DNA of 64,000 nucleotides from Arabidopsis thaliana (GCF_000001735.4 NC_003074.8:3286101-3350100); one strand, 5' to 3'; shown: positions 35,622-51,672, counted from the first letter of the stretch. Numbers and translations: made by a program. The notes: a model not told the origin generated them from the sequence alone.

Positions 35622-37085
35622 TCATGTTCTTATTTTCTCATCAAAGATTCTCGCTATTTGATCCGCTACAACCTTAGCAACAACCTCAGGAGCAAAATTC
35701 TTGACCATGTCATCTCTTCCACGTTTTCCTTTAACCTTAGCCTCATCAGGGTTACTCATTACACGCCTCATTAGAACCCTCAGCTTATCCACAGATGGCT
35801 CTGCCCATTGATGCCCTTCAAAAGGACCTTCCTTCACTTCACTCATCTCCTCTACCACCAACGGGTAACCATTCCGCTCTGTAAGATACTCTGTTGGTCC
35901 TGACCAGTTTGTTGTGATCACAGGCAAAGACATAGCCATGGCTTCCACTATAGGTCGTCCCCATCCTTCTCCTCTTGTAGGCAACACAAACGCATCAGCC
36001 GCTTTGTACAACCGAGGTAAATCAACTTGAGCAATGTGTTTATCAATCACATACACAAAAGGGTAACCATTCCGAGGCTCTTCTATATTCATTTCTTCTA
36101 CGAAATCAAGAATCTTGTTCCCGAAATCGCTGTCCGAGTGATACGCGTTCGTCAACAAAAACAGAGCAACATTGTCTTCACCAGAAAACTCACTCAAGTA
36201 AGCTTTCAACAATACATCCCAACCTTTCCTCTGCTCCCATTTAAACACACTCAAGAACACAAACCCATTCTTCATCCCAGAACCTAAAACCAAATCCCCA
36301 ACCGCCATCAGATCCAAAGGCTTATACTTTGAAGGATCGAAGAAACCGACATCTACAGGCTGCACAATCTTGACAACCTTAGATGAATCAACCCCACTTT
36401 GTACAAACGAAGAGACGTGAAAATCAGTAGGAACCCAAACATGATCCATTTGATTACATCGCTTCACATGCTCTGGATTGACTCTATCAGTCTCAAACAT
36501 TGTTCTACCAATCACAGATAAGAAATCTTCGTAGCCAGTTGGAGGACAAGGTAGAGTCTCAAACAATGGTGGATACCAAGCACCAGGCTCACTATGACAA
36601 ACAACTATCGTCTCATTGGGTCTACACTGTTCTCTATACATTTCAATCGCTACCTCCTTCGTCTCCTTAGCTAAACCATTCCAAAACTCCACTGATTCTA
36701 GATCACCATGGTGCTCGATGGTGATTCGAAATCTAGGGTTTGTGAGATGGTTACGAAGTGATAAAACGTAAGACCAAGCTTCTGAGCTGTAACCACCACT
36801 CGAGAGAAAAGGAGCCATCCATAACACGCAGTGCGGCGTAGAAGAAGCTGGATTTAGGGTTTCGGATTTGGATTTGGGAGTTCCATCATGAAAGCCTAGA
36901 AGGAATTGAAGATAGCTATAGAAGCGGTTCACAGTGAAGGTGAATCTCAGACTTTGGACTTTGTAGAGATCGGTATTTGTGAAGCCAAGTAAGAATATCG
37001 AAAGTAGAAGGAATAAGATCGATGAAGAGTAGACGATGGTGGAGAATTTCCATGGTCGCTTGCTTCGATCTGGTGGTTGATCCAT
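35622..37085 (-). CDS. GT4-family glycosyltransferase, single-pass membrane protein
   Basis: Intronless 487-codon protein. An N-terminal cytosolic stretch is followed by one hydrophobic segment (about residues 16-36), giving a type II membrane topology typical of Golgi glycosyltransferases. The C-terminal half carries the retaining GT-B (GT4) donor-site motif EGWGRPIVEAMA with the conserved E...E pair, then TTNWSGPTEYL. The acceptor and sugar donor cannot be read from the sequence, and I do not recall a characterised role (AT3G10630). The ATG at 37085 is the first in frame. Confidence 0.9.
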   Translation of the reverse strand: MDQPPDRSKRPWKFSTIVYSSSILFLLLSIFLLGFTNTDLYKVQSLRFTFTVNRFYSYLQFLLGFHDGTPKSKSETLNPASSTPHCVLWMAPFLSSGGYSSEAWSYVLSLRNHLTNPRFRITIEHHGDLESVEFWNGLAKETKEVAIEMYREQCRPNETIVVCHSEPGAWYPPLFETLPCPPTGYEDFLSVIGRTMFETDRVNPEHVKRCNQMDHVWVPTDFHVSSFVQSGVDSSKVVKIVQPVDVGFFDPSKYKPLDLMAVGDLVLGSGMKNGFVFLSVFKWEQRKGWDVLLKAYLSEFSGEDNVALFLLTNAYHSDSDFGNKILDFVEEMNIEEPRNGYPFVYVIDKHIAQVDLPRLYKAADAFVLPTRGEGWGRPIVEAMAMSLPVITTNWSGPTEYLTERNGYPLVVEEMSEVKEGPFEGHQWAEPSVDKLRVLMRRVMSNPDEAKVKGKRGRDDMVKNFAPEVVAKVVADQIARIFDEKIRT

Positions 37086-37400
37086 CGATGAAGACAGGGA
37101 AGAAAGAGAAAGGGACAGAGAGAAGGAGAGGGAGATTCAAAGCGACGAGAGGCCCATTAAGATTTTGGATGGCCCATTTAACGTTTTTTTTGGCATATGT
37201 TCTGCAAGTAGAAAATTCTCCTCATTTGTGTTTTTGATGATTGAAAATATGATATCTGTGAAATAAGACAATTTATAAATTCAATGAGAAAGCCAAAAGG
37301 AGGTTTATCAAAGTTTAAAACGTTATGCACAAATGAATAACGATACTAAGGCTAAATAAAAAAGCTTAGTAGCTCCAATCAACAAGAGAATCGCCGGAAC
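37086..37400. other. Spacer between the glycosyltransferase and VPS60
   Basis: About 315 bp containing the glycosyltransferase leader and the VPS60 3' UTR. A GGCCCATT site II-like element appears at 37152 and again at 37172. No gene is seen. Confidence 0.45.
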
Positions 37401-38805
37401 TTAACCCCGGAGAGAAGCTCGTGGCACTGCTGGTAATCCAAATTCGTCCTCAGCCTGTTAATCACATCGTTAAACGGTCTCATTAGCCAACCATCAAAAG
37501 GTAATCATACTTGAAGCATTTCAAAATTCCAAGAATTAAAAGTTAACCTGAGCTCTTCCATGTGGAGCTCCATTGTGTCCTGTTGGTGCTGCAGGCAAGT
37601 TAAGCTCGCTATCGTAATCAGTTTCTGTATCAGGTTGGAGATAAGAAGGCATTCCATCTGCTTCGGTCTCGTTTCCCATGTCAGCTTCAAGAGCATCAAG
37701 CTCTGAAATATATCAAAAGAATGTAAATGATATGAGAGACGCATAGCGTAGCAAGCGATTGATCTTAAACTTCCAATTACAAAACAAGCACTTTACCTCC
37801 CATGAGGTCATCCTCGTCAAGGCCATCAGGAATATTGTAGCTCCTACCAAGTGATTCTTGAATTTCAGAACTAACATCCATCAGATCCATCATCTCGTCT
37901 TGTAAATTCTGTACCATCAATAGATCGTAGTATCAGGCAAATCAAATACCAGAGAAAAGCTTGAAACAAGATAAAACCAAGATGTTGTTAAGTAACTTAA
38001 CAACGTACATCAATATCTTGAATCTTGACGGTTTTCATCATTCCTTTCAACTCCTTGTTCGCAGATTTTAGTGCTGTCATCTGCAGCAGATTTAATAGAT
38101 ACACAACCATTCAAACATTGAACACCTCTTAGAAGAGAAGAGAACAAGAAATACATACAGTTTGTTGAGCATCTTTGAGTCCTTCAGCGGCGAATGAAAC
38201 TTGATCGAGATTGAATGTCTGATTATAGAGCATGTCGCGTTGTCCTTCATACCTAAATTCATAAAAATGTACTTAGGTGTTTTATTATCAAGCAAATCCA
38301 ATAAACAGAGTAGCTTAGCTTGCTGGATCAATTTAAATAACAATGTCTAGTGACTGACATTTTCTTCTGCTTGAGAACTCGCATAGCACGAGCTTTGACA
38401 GCTTCTTGAGCAGGACCAGGTCTGGTCTTTTTGAGCTGTTCTTTGTATTTGCAGAGCTCAACATCAAGCTTCTTTATCTTATCTTCTACCGAATCTCCTC
38501 TTTTATTTATCTGACCAAAATAAAACAAATCTTAGTTTTTCTTCTTCTGGATCTTAGTGGTTCCAATAGCTAGCTAGCTCTTAAACCTTCCTTCCTACGG
38601 TTTATGGTTCTCTAATTCAAAATTCATCTAAATCTCAGGTCAATCCGAAGTGAAACCTCAAAACCACAACACCAATCACGAATTCTTCCAATTGAAATCG
38701 AAAAAAAAAGTAATAATTAGGAACGAGAGGAGAAACCCGATCAGAGGCATCCTGAATGGACGGAGGAGGCTCTGTGTTCTTTTTCGCGCCGAAAACTCTC
38801 CTCAT
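37401..38805 (-). CDS. VPS60.1: ESCRT-III-related protein VPS60 (CHMP5-like)
   Basis: SNF7-family protein acting in late ESCRT-III steps on endosomes, where VPS60/CHMP5 partners with LIP5/Vta1 to regulate VPS4. Seven exons: 38805-38737, 38510-38359, 38252-38159, 38080-38009, 37908-37797, 37702-37548 and 37454-37401, giving 235 codons. The N-terminus MRRVFGAKKNTEPPP is the family start. A basic helical hairpin (KIKKLDVELCKYKEQLKK) is followed by an acidic C-terminal half (DGLDEDDLMGELDALEADM), the usual SNF7 charge split. The end is the tail PAVPRASLRG. All introns are GT-AG. Recalled as AT3G10640. Confidence 0.95.
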
Positions 38806-39461
38806 CTTCTTCTTCTAACTCCGTGAATAAATCTGGGAATTTTGGATGATACAGAGAGACAAAAGAATTTGGAAGAATAAAGAGAAATCGAGACTTTGGA
38901 GAAGAAGGCTTCTCTAATAAAAGGATTGAGAATTTGTTTATTTACTTGATCGAATTGGATTGGATTTAATGGAATTGGTCAACTAAAAGAAGCTTCCTTG
39001 AAGATCATCGAATTGGATTTATTCAATTTTGGTTTGGTTCGATTTGATTTGGGTAAACCAAGTTGTAATGAGGCAATTATTAATTTAAACCACTAAAACC
39101 AGAACTGAAGAGAGAAAAGAGTTTAACAAACAGCTACAATAAAGTGTGTTTTTTTATAAGGACAAAAAGAAAAAGAAGCGAAAGACAGAGGCACAGAGCT
39201 ATATTACTCTTACAGACACCAGTACTTTCTGAAAATTACAAAACTTTCCTACAACTTTTATAACCCTGAACAATTTGACCCCCAAAATCCTGACTCATAC
39301 TAAAATGACAGAGACGATCAAGAGCATAAACGATACACATTCTCATACTTTACCTCTTTCATTAAACGACGATATGCTCGTAATCCCCAAGGTTCCCGGA
39401 GTATATAGCGAACAAAAAGACCATAAGGCTGATAAAATGACTCTTGAACAATGTGTTTTTC
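38806..39461. other. VPS60 promoter and NUP1 3' UTR
   Basis: AT-rich spacer with the VPS60 leader (GAAGAA-rich) and the 3' flank of NUP1. No other gene is seen. Confidence 0.45.
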
Positions 39462-42400
39462 TTATTTCTTCCTGGTGGATTTCTTTGCTTTGAAGATTCT
39501 GCGGCCTGACTTATCGCCACCTCCAGTGCTGCCTAGTGAAAAGCTCCCACCTCCTTGGAACTCTAGACTCTGTGATGCCTGGAAAGGTGATGCGTTCTGT
39601 AACGTGCTTGCCATTGGTTGGCCTCCAAACTGGAAGGGGTTTGCCATTGATGGAGGCTGCGTTGCTGCTCCTCCACCGAAGGCAAAGTTTGGTTGAGGCA
39701 TCGAGACTGCTGCTTGTCCAAACATTGGGGCTACCATAGATGCTCTATTAGCTTGGTCTGTGTCTTCTGCCATACTGTCTTCCATGCTCACTTGTTGGTT
39801 ATTGTTGATACCATTTCCATTATTAGGTGCACCAAATGCAAACCCAGGAGTTGAGTTACCAAACAGAGACTGTGATGGAGTCCCTGAGTTACCAAATACC
39901 GGCTGCTGGGGAGTGGTAGGAGGGGTTGACCCGAAACCAAAGATAGGTGAAGGTGACGGGGTGTTGTTGGTAGATGCACCAAAAATGGGAGTAGTAGTGC
40001 TCGAAACAGTAGCAGCAGAAGATCCTCCAAAGGAAAAGGTGGTAGGAGTTGAAGATGTGGTGAACGAGGAACTGAAGACTGGACCAGAGTTTGGAGAAGA
40101 GTTGGGAGCTTGCCAGCTTGTCCCAAATAGGGGAGAGCTCATTGTACTACTAGAGCTTGCAGAGGAGTTTGTCGAACTCAATTGAGGAGTTGACACAGAA
40201 GTAAATACAGCAGGTTCCGACTTAGAAAATCCAAATGGAGAACTGTTTGATGCAAGAGAAGAGTTCCCAGACAAACCAAATGAAGGAGCTGATGGAGATG
40301 AACCAAACTGAAAGGGGATGCTTTGAGTTGATGTTGTGGTTCCGCTCCCAGTATTACCCGTCTGAGCATTTCCAGCACCAAAAAGATTTGAGGCCTGAGA
40401 TTGAGAGCTAGTAGCAGAAGCTGATGAAACAGCATTGAATCCAAAAACACTGCTTCCAGTACTTGCAGATACACCACCAACCATGCTACTACCAGAGCTT
40501 GTAAATGCAAAAGAGGAAGTGCCAAATACACTATTTCCAGTATTAGTAGCTGCAGAACTCGCAGAAATTTTGCTGGTCTCTGTCCCAGGGGTTGAGGACG
40601 ATGTCACACCAAATATTAAACTTCCAGAGCTCTCAGGTGCTGAAGCTGCAGCAGTAGAAGGGTTTAATGTGCTGCCACCAACAACGGAGGAGCTCCCAAA
40701 CACAAAACCAGGTCTGCTTTTATTTTCCGCAGATTTAGCACCAAAAACGATGCCAGTGCTCTGGTCTGCTGAAGCCATACCTCCAAACTTGAAAGTGCTT
40801 GTATTTCCAAATGTGGCGTTTTTTACTTCAGTCTCCTTTGAGATCTGACCGCTAGATTCAGACACTGCTGGCGCAGAAAACGGAGCTGCAGGTTGCCCAA
40901 ACTTGAAAGGTGATGTGGAAGAGAGGGGAGATGCTGAAGTTGATTGTGAGTTGCTGTCGTTACTGGTAGGCAACTTTCCAAATATACTAGAGGAATTGTG
41001 AGTAGCAGCAAAAGATTGAACAGTGGACGGCATATCACCCACAGAATTATCAGAAGGTATATTTGAAATAGAAGGTGGGAAGGAAGGGCTTGAAGTAAGA
41101 GAGCCATTACTCGGAGGTGGAGTGACAGCGTTTGCTCCAGCTGAGAATATACTACCATTGAGGGTTGGTGCAGCTGAGGTAGATGACTCAGCTCCAGAAG
41201 CACTGTTGCTGAACGTTTTCTTTGATTCAGTTGGCTTTGCCCAAGCCTCTGATACTCCAAACGCAGTGCTGTAACATCAAGAAAGAGAGTCGGAAGCGAG
41301 TAAACCAGAAAAAAAAAATCATAACCAATATGGATGAGGCTCACTTAGGCACAAGTAGTGATATAAAAGCCTATCAAGCTGAGAGGAAAAATATCATGCC
41401 ACCAACCTGCTAGTCTTTTCTAACTTGATGTCTGCAGATGCACCACTGTTTTGATTTAATAAGCCCGTGGCAGGCGGTGAAAAGGAGATATTGGGAAATA
41501 CAGCAGCAGGTTTTTTAGGCTCTTCCAGAGGGATACGTTTCTCTTCTGAGGTTGGCTTGCCAGAAGAAATACTCGATTTCTCAGTCCCTTGGATGAACTT
41601 TGAAGTTGGCTCAGAGGCCATATTACTTTGCTGAACAGCTTCAATGGGGAAAGCAACAAACTTGTTTCTTTCAGTTTCCAGAGACCCATTAGAAGTACCC
41701 TGAGAGGCGTCACCATTAGAAATATATGATGTAGATGGCATGGCTTCAGATGGAGTAAGTGGTTTCTCCCCTATAGGCATGCTGATATGACTTTTCTCTA
41801 CTTCGAAGGCATTCTGTTTTTCTGCTACTTCACATGGAGTAGATGCTGCACCAAGATCATCATCCAACTCCAAGAAATCCTGCATTATCACAGTTGTATG
41901 TATAGATGGTCAAGGTATGCCATAAAATATTAACAAAAAAACAAAAGGAAAACAATAATATGAAGAACAGCAGAATTGTTTCTACAAAAGGGAGAAATAC
42001 ATATTTGCCGCTACTGGTGTTAGAGTTGGCATTTCTAGAATTGCCCGCTTTGACACTCTTATTTGCAGCTCATTAATATTCTGGAAATATATCTATGAGA
42101 ACTAGAAAATTACCTCATGCGCACTCATTCGAAATGATCTCTTCTTTGGAGGATGCTCTTCCAAAGAATTCGTGAGAGGCATATAAACACCTTTACCACG
42201 CATATCCTGATCTTTACTGGAACCTGTTTTGCTTGTTCCATCAACAGCATCACCAGTCTTCTCACTCTGAGCTAAAACCTCTCTGGAGACACTTTCTCTA
42301 GATATTTCCTGCTTTTGATAACTAGAATCTGGCGAATTTGCCTTCTTCTCGGGAAGATTACCCAAAAACTTTGGCGCCTCTACATTCTGGAGGCTTTTGA

Positions 42401-44719
42401 GAGCGGGACCCCGTAGCATGGATGGTGATAACTTACTTGGTGATTTCTCCCTTGTTGAAACCAGTTTATCAAGTTGCTGCAATATTTTTGACGCCATCTC
42501 ACTGGACTTGGTAGGAACAAGGTTAAAACTTGAACCAGGAATATCCTCTGCACTATCTTTAGATGTATGCGTAGTTTTTTCTCCACCATTGGCACGGACA
42601 GAAAGTGGGCTCTCAGAAACAGGCAGAGCCAAGCTTCGAGATGAAAGGTTAGATTTTTGCCGGATCCTCCTTACAGGGCCCACAGATCCTATATCATTAT
42701 CTAAGACTGAGCTCCTGCGTTTAAGACCCTAAAAATTAAGTAAAAGTCATGTCAATACTTTGTTTCACAGACGAATCTGAAACCAATTTGGTGCATAGTT
42801 CAAAATGTCTCACCGATTGAAACCCTTGTCTAGAACCAGAAGGTAAGCTTTCTTCCCATTTGCTTGGAGATGCTTGAAAAAGAGACCCAATCTGTAAAAA
42901 AAGAACACAATGAACAGTTGGGAGCAAGTTGGAAACTTTACAATAATATAGTTACGGCTCAAAATTGAAACCTTCACACTGGACTGAGGCCTAGAGTATG
43001 GTGTTCTGGCCATGCTATAAACAGCAGATCTTCCCCGAGATCTAGGGGTAACAAAACCATTTTCCAAAGGTCTTTGTCCAGAAGGCTTTGTTACCAGCGA
43101 CATTGTAGGTGACTTTTGCGGAAAAGGGGTTCTGTTCAGGAAAACAGAATCTTCCCTACCCGCTTGACCACGTAACCCTAACATAGAAGGAGTAACTTCT
43201 GAAGGTCTGCTACCCATGTAGGCTTTTGCAAGCTGTGCTGGCGACGCAATGCACTCATCGAGAGTCTGGTAAGGATGTCATCAACAACAAAAAGATTAAA
43301 CAATGGCATCTAGCATGAAGCTCAGCATAAAACAGACTAGTACAACTAATATGTAACAACTTTCTTACTCTCAAACTTCCAGGAGGTGTTGAAACAAGGG
43401 TGTTCATACTTCCATTATCTGGATGCGTCCTATCCCTCTCATGTGATGGTGGATGTCTCACAACCATACCCACTTCATTTCTCTGCTCCTCATTCATAGT
43501 GGATGAATCAGCAGCTTTTGAACGCAACAAGGTAGTTAATCGATCAACTTCAGACCTGTAAAATCATTGAAAGTGATCAACTGATTTTCAAAACACAATG
43601 TTTCTTTCTAGTTCAAAATGTGAAAATGCCTATAAATGTTGACATGAGCACACCAAAATGAAACAAAAAAGAAGGAAAAATCATAGGTCTTTATTATCAA
43701 CTCTTCTATTTTATGAATGCTGGATGCATCAAAAGATTAAGACACTTTTCAATCCTCGAAGGAAAATTGTTACTCTACTAGGTTATATGACCTGTAAGAT
43801 AGTATATACCTTGTAAAAGTTTTTCCCTGTAAGATTTTCTCAAGATCTGTAAATCCATCCTTAGGTGGATCGACAGAGGCATTGGTATCTTCCATCCGAA
43901 TCAAACCATTCTTCATGGACAACTTCACACAGAACAAAACATAGGTTTACACTACAGAAGATAAAAGAACAATGAAACCGAAAGGAAGAAGATATTTCAT
44001 CAAAAGATGCGGCTCATTTACTTACATTAGAGACGTCCTCCTTGTGTCCAACCTTCGTCTCCTGATTCACACCTGATCCATGATAAGAGAAAGAGTACAC
44101 ATTAACAACGTCAACTTAGCAAAGTGGAAACGAATTCCATACATGACTGCTACCAATACATAAACAATCTCTAATACCACAAATTCAATAATAGACAACC
44201 TGGCTAGGTACTTGAAGAACATTCCAACAACGTTTATGTACTTATTAGTTCTGAACTACTATAAACTAAAATGAATAAAAAAAAAGCAAAGGGCAAATCC
44301 AAACGGTAAAAAAACTACAGTTCCTAAAAAACAATTTCTCTAAGAAACTCAGAAACTACAAAAAGAATAACTTTTGGATCGAAAAAATCAACAATCTTCT
44401 TACCTCTTTCTGGAAGCTGCTTCTGCTGTTCCGGCGATTGTAAAGGCGTCTCACCAGAGCCGAGGCGTTTCCGGGATAAGGACCCGAAGAGCCTCTGAGC
44501 ACTATAAGTAATAAGTCTCTGCGCCGGATCCACCAATTTTGACAACCAGCCGCCGCCTCTGACATCTCCGCCACCAAGTCCAGCGTTCCTCACAGAAGTC
44601 GTTGGTCGATCATAAGGAGTTTTCTGAGACCTACGAGCCGTCGGCTTCCGGAACTTTCCTCCGGTTCCCAATCCGCCGCCGTATGGATTGCTGCTCTCTC
44701 CCCGTGCCGCGCTCGCCAT
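39462..44719 (-). CDS. NUP1: Nuclear basket nucleoporin NUP1/NUP136
   Basis: Plant-specific FG nucleoporin of the nuclear basket, regarded as the counterpart of animal Nup153; it affects nuclear shape and mRNA export. Nine exons: 44719-44404, 44072-44026, 43922-43810, 43555-43369, 43265-42972, 42891-42814, 42728-42114, 41879-41407 and 41268-39462, giving 1,309 codons. The N-terminal third is basic and Ser/Pro-rich. The last exon encodes a long Ser/Thr/Gly-rich domain with many FG, FKFG, FGTSS and FQFGG motifs from about residue 700. The protein ends in a basic patch (RRIFKAKKSTRKK) suitable for importin or membrane-side contacts. No globular domain is evident. Recalled as AT3G10650. Confidence 0.95.
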
Positions 44720-45498
44720 TAGCCAACACGAAAACTGAGAACGAATCTAGGGTTTCAACGAACCTTTCTGCGTAAGGTAAAATCGAAAACTTATTGAGAA
44801 AAGAGGGAATTGAAAAATTTTAGGTGAAATTAGGGTTTTTTTCTAATTTGTGGCACCAAAATCGAGACAAAGAGCAAACAAAAAAAAATGACTAGGGTAC
44901 CAAAAATAATTTTAAAAAACAAAAAGGAAAAACGAGAGGAGCGTAAAGCAACGCACCTTAAAAAGGGTATATTCGTCTTTCCGGTAAAGACACACTAGCG
45001 ATACCGACTGTCACGTAAAATACGAACCCAAGATCATTTTCAGCCGTAAGATTAATTGATCCGATGGTTAAGATTTAGCGCTTGACAATACTCCAGTCAC
45101 ACTAATAAATATCTCCAAGTAAAACGGTGATACTTAGTGGGCTGGGCTTTAGAGGACAACATGGGCCCTACAACCACTAACAAACAAATCTCCAGTTTAG
45201 AAATGTGTAAAAATTCGAAGGAAAATAAAATAAAAACAAAATTACTTGACCTCGAATGGATTCGATTCTCTCTCTGTACCTGACTGTACTTTTAAAATTT
45301 TAAAAAGATAACTTATGACCAAAAGTTACAGACAAAAGCTATGTGTATATGCATAAAAGTACATAGTACAGAAACAGATTTACCTAAACCAGTCTAACGA
45401 ACAAAAATCTCATCAAAATGTTGAGATAAACACAATCATGATCATCATCATTCATAACAAAATAAATAGACGAAGTACTTCTTGATTTGGGTTTGTAA
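44720..45498. other. NUP1 promoter and CPK2 3' region
   Basis: AT-rich spacer. A short AGGGTTTTT motif next to the NUP1 start and GGGCTGGGCTTT near 45140 are the only notable elements. No gene is seen. Confidence 0.45.
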
Positions 45499-48168
<2,670 letters not shown>

Positions 48169-49224
48169 CAAAATATCTCTCTACTTATAATCAACAGCAT
48201 CAAGCTTTCCACATCAAGATCTGATCAAAAGAACACAAATTGACCTGATCTGATCTCATTCCTAATGATCATAGACACTAAAAGTGAAAGTCAAATCTCT
48301 TTATAATCTAAGACTTGGTTCTCTTGTGCAACGACAATATATAGGATTTGATCACTCCGGATCAGGCAATGATTTTAAAAACTCCGAACACCGATGGAAC
48401 AAGCAAAAACCCTACTCGGGTCGATGCAACGGATGAATCTTGCACAACAACAATCAATCTGCCACAAGAAAAAAATCAAAATTTTCAAAATGGGAAAATC
48501 GAAAGTTTAAACGAACCCAACACAAAGAACGATGCAATGAACCGAATCCAGACAACAGAAATTGTCTGAAAACAAAGAGATCGATCTGGGATTGAAAAGA
48601 AAAGGAACAATATTGGTTTGGTATTTGTCGGAAAATAAGGGAGGGAAATCGAGAGAATGCTTAAAAGCACTACATTTGCATAAAAAGCTAAAGGGAGGTG
48701 TAATCTTGTTCGATAAGTCAATTACGAAGAAGATGAAGATGATGAAGGAAATTGATTGAACGAGTTTGAAAAACGCGTTTGGGTTTAATAATCATCAGCG
48801 AATTTTGCGTTCTTCTTGTCATAAATTATGAATTTGTTTTCTATTACCAACTCGTTCCAGCAGCAGCAGGCGATAGAATAATCAAATTAAATTTTATTTT
48901 GTCAAATTTCTCAAGTAATGTAAGTAACCACTAGGTTTGATTGGATTTGATCCACTTAAAGTCTCAAACTTTATAAGAGCATTTATAATAACAAAATTTA
49001 TTAACTGAATTTTAAACTTGTTAGTTACAAAAAGGTGTGGAATACTGTTCACATCCCAATAAAGTAGTTTGTCATGCAAATTGCAAACCAAAACTACGGG
49101 TCAAAGATTGTAGTGATAGATTTCAGTTTCCAATCATCAGCTTTAGCTTCCATTGTATTTGTCCCATATAATAACCATGGTCTCTCAAAGAAGGAAGACA
49201 GGTTATATGTATGATCCGCGATAA
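48169..49224. other. CPK2 promoter and ABCI6 3' region
   Basis: Contains the CPK2 leader and promoter (to about 48.8 kb) and AT-rich spacer down to the ABCI6 stop. Plus-strand frames near 48348-48760 have no recognisable content. No gene is seen. Confidence 0.45.
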
Positions 49225-51204
49225 CTAACCGGATATCGCTTTGTAGCCTTCCTTTTCCAGTAGTTTGGCCAAGGAGTTGTCTCCGGTTTTAATGATTCTC
49301 CCATTCTCCTGAAACCCAAGGAAACATACATGAGCTTACCAAAATATATATGATCATTGTGTAGCCAGTAAAGAAGGCTGGTTTGGCAACAATGCTCACC
49401 ATGATATGTATGAGAGTTGGTTTGATGTAGTCAAGTAGGCGTTGGTAGTGCGTTATCATCAGAACAGAGTTTTTTGGTGTCAAAAGCCCGTTCACCGCCT
49501 TTGCCACATCTTGAAGAGCATCAACATCCAACCCTGAATCAATCTCGTCCAGTATAGCCAACTCAGCTCCAAGGACCTGCAAGGACAGGAAAACGTTGCA
49601 TTAGCGTACTTCCATGACCTCTTTCCATATATTGCTTACAAAGAATAGGAGACTAATAGTGTTCTCATGTTATCGATAAACCAGAAATGACCACTCCTTG
49701 GGAGGCAGATATTTCAAGATCAGGAAAATATAAAGAGATATGAAGACATATAACATGCCATGTCTTTTTAGCTAAAACTGCAGTCAAATACTTGTAATAG
49801 AATACTAACTGCCATGCAATAACCGCGTCTACTTATGGTAAAACCTGTAACTGCTTAAGCTAATCTACCCAGATATCCTGAAATTCCTAACTATTAGCCT
49901 TGTGGTTTTGCACACTGTAGCATGGAACAAGCTTAGTAATCCACTACCTTCTCTAATCACATTTGTTTCTTATCATATGCAGTCCTTATGGATACTGAGA
50001 AACAAGGGAAGCAGAACCATTACCGCTAACTGTAGAATCTCATTGCGTTTCCTTTCACCACCACTAAATCCTTCATTGACATTTCTGTTGAGAAAATCGG
50101 TCTTCATATTCACAACTTCGAGTTTTGATACCAAGTGGCTGTAGAACTGCATGAGCCATGTGATATCAGTAAGACATAATACATAGACAGTTCTACAATT
50201 GGGACCATTTAGCAAACAACAACAAGTAAGAAACAGTGCAAACCAAATCCAAGTCATTTAATTCGATAAGGCACCTGGATTGGATCAAGCTCTGGCTGAC
50301 CAAGCTTTCTTTTCCGAGCATTGAATGCCATATTCAAGAAATCCATATTGCTAACACCAGGGATCTCAACTGGGGACTGGAAACTCATAAAGAGACCGGC
50401 AAGAGATCTATCCTCTGGTTCCATATCAAGTAGATTCTGCCCTTTAAACACAATACTCCCTCCCGTCACTTCATAATCGGGATGACCAACAAGAACCTAC
50501 AAATAATAAGACTCTCACTAAGATAACAAACAGAAAGAGAACAATACTCTGCAGCATCAATGTTAATCCTGAGATACAAGATATACAAATAAAATGTTCA
50601 CCTTCGAAAACGTGCTCTTTCCTGAACCGTTCTTCCCCATCACTGCGTGAACCTATTAGCAACCACAAAAGAAGCCATGGATTACAATCGGCAGCAATGC
50701 AAAACAAATCCACACAAATAGAATTCACAAGTTATGATATCAAACTCAAAACTTTATCATATAATGAGACAGCACTACCAGGCAAAGCTTTCTGCAAATT
50801 AAATTTCAAGTCTTAACCATAAAATTGCATTGATTAATACGCACCTCTCCTTCGTAGACAACCAAATTGACGCCTTTCAGTATCTCTTGTCTCGATTCAG
50901 CAATCACTGCTCTCAAATCCCTAACTTCAAGCAACGGGATCCTCCCCACGTCATCACGATCTTCCACCAACGAATCCGAATCGACGGCTGAGGATACGGA
51001 AGACGCCGAAACAATAACTGAACGGCGAGTAGTTCGCAGGATTGGAGCGGCGGCGGAATTAGCTCGGAGATTGCATAATAGAACACGAGAGGGTGAAGTC
51101 CCGAGGCGAACTCGCTGAGTAGGAAGAGGAGGAGGAGAAGAAACAGTTGGAACGAATTGAGCTATGGAGTATGCGTGACGGAGCTGTAGGTTAACGCCGG
51201 CCAT
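49225..51204 (-). CDS. ABCI6: Plastid SufC-type ABC ATPase ABCI6 (NAP7)
   Basis: Soluble ABC ATPase of the plastid SUF iron-sulfur cluster assembly complex, expected to work with SufB and SufD. Six exons: 51204-50845, 50652-50602, 50496-50275, 50146-50024, 49576-49400 and 49308-49225, giving 338 codons. The first about 75 residues are Ser/Arg-rich without many acids, a plastid transit peptide. Walker A is GKNGSGKST (126-134), assembled in the tiny second exon. The ABC signature is FSGGERKR (238-245) and Walker B LAILDEID (258-265), with an H-loop in MITHYQRLL. No membrane domain is present, as in SufC. Divergent from SLI1 with 468 bp between starts. Recalled as AT3G10670. Confidence 0.96.
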
Positions 51205-51672
51205 GGAGACAGAAATTGCGGCGGAAGAAGACGGTGGAGGTTTTATCCGGTGAAGTGATGTGGTTAGTTAGGTCCAGGGATTCTTTTAATTTCACATGTT
51301 GAATGCCACGTAATATATATATCGGCTACTAGCTTAATTAAAATGGAAACAAAAAAAAAATGGAAATAACAAATAAAACGACATCACTTTGTGTTGATAC
51401 GCATATTCTTCAAAACCTTAAAAGCTTCTTTCCTTGAAGTACAAGAAACTATTTACACATATGAGACCTTGGGATGAAGAAACAGACAAAGTCCATACCC
51501 TAAAGCAATCCTAAACCCATACCGTAATCTCAAAATCTCTTCTTACCTCTCTTTCTATCTTATATACATCATTCAAACATTTTTTATGTTTTCATATACA
51601 GTTTGATTCATTTATTTCGTAAAGGCTTTGAACTTTTTGTCCTGATATAGTGTGATCTATATATAAACATAT
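51205..51672. other. Bidirectional promoter region of ABCI6 and SLI1
   Basis: 468 bp between two divergent ATGs. A TATATATATA stretch near 51314 and a TATATATAAAC element at 51658-51668, very close to the SLI1 ATG, are visible. Poly(A) runs sit near 51346-51363. Confidence 0.5.

Noticed and set aside
39760..40848. Two plus-strand frames of about 140 codons
   Set aside because: Antisense to the repetitive FG exon of NUP1; open because of the biased codon content of that exon.
40823..41344. 173-codon minus-strand frame
   Set aside because: Wrong frame of the NUP1 last exon; splicing from 41407 to 41268 sets the correct frame.
48348..48759. Plus-strand frames upstream of CPK2
   Set aside because: They lie over the CPK2 leader/promoter on the other strand and show no domain or splice structure.
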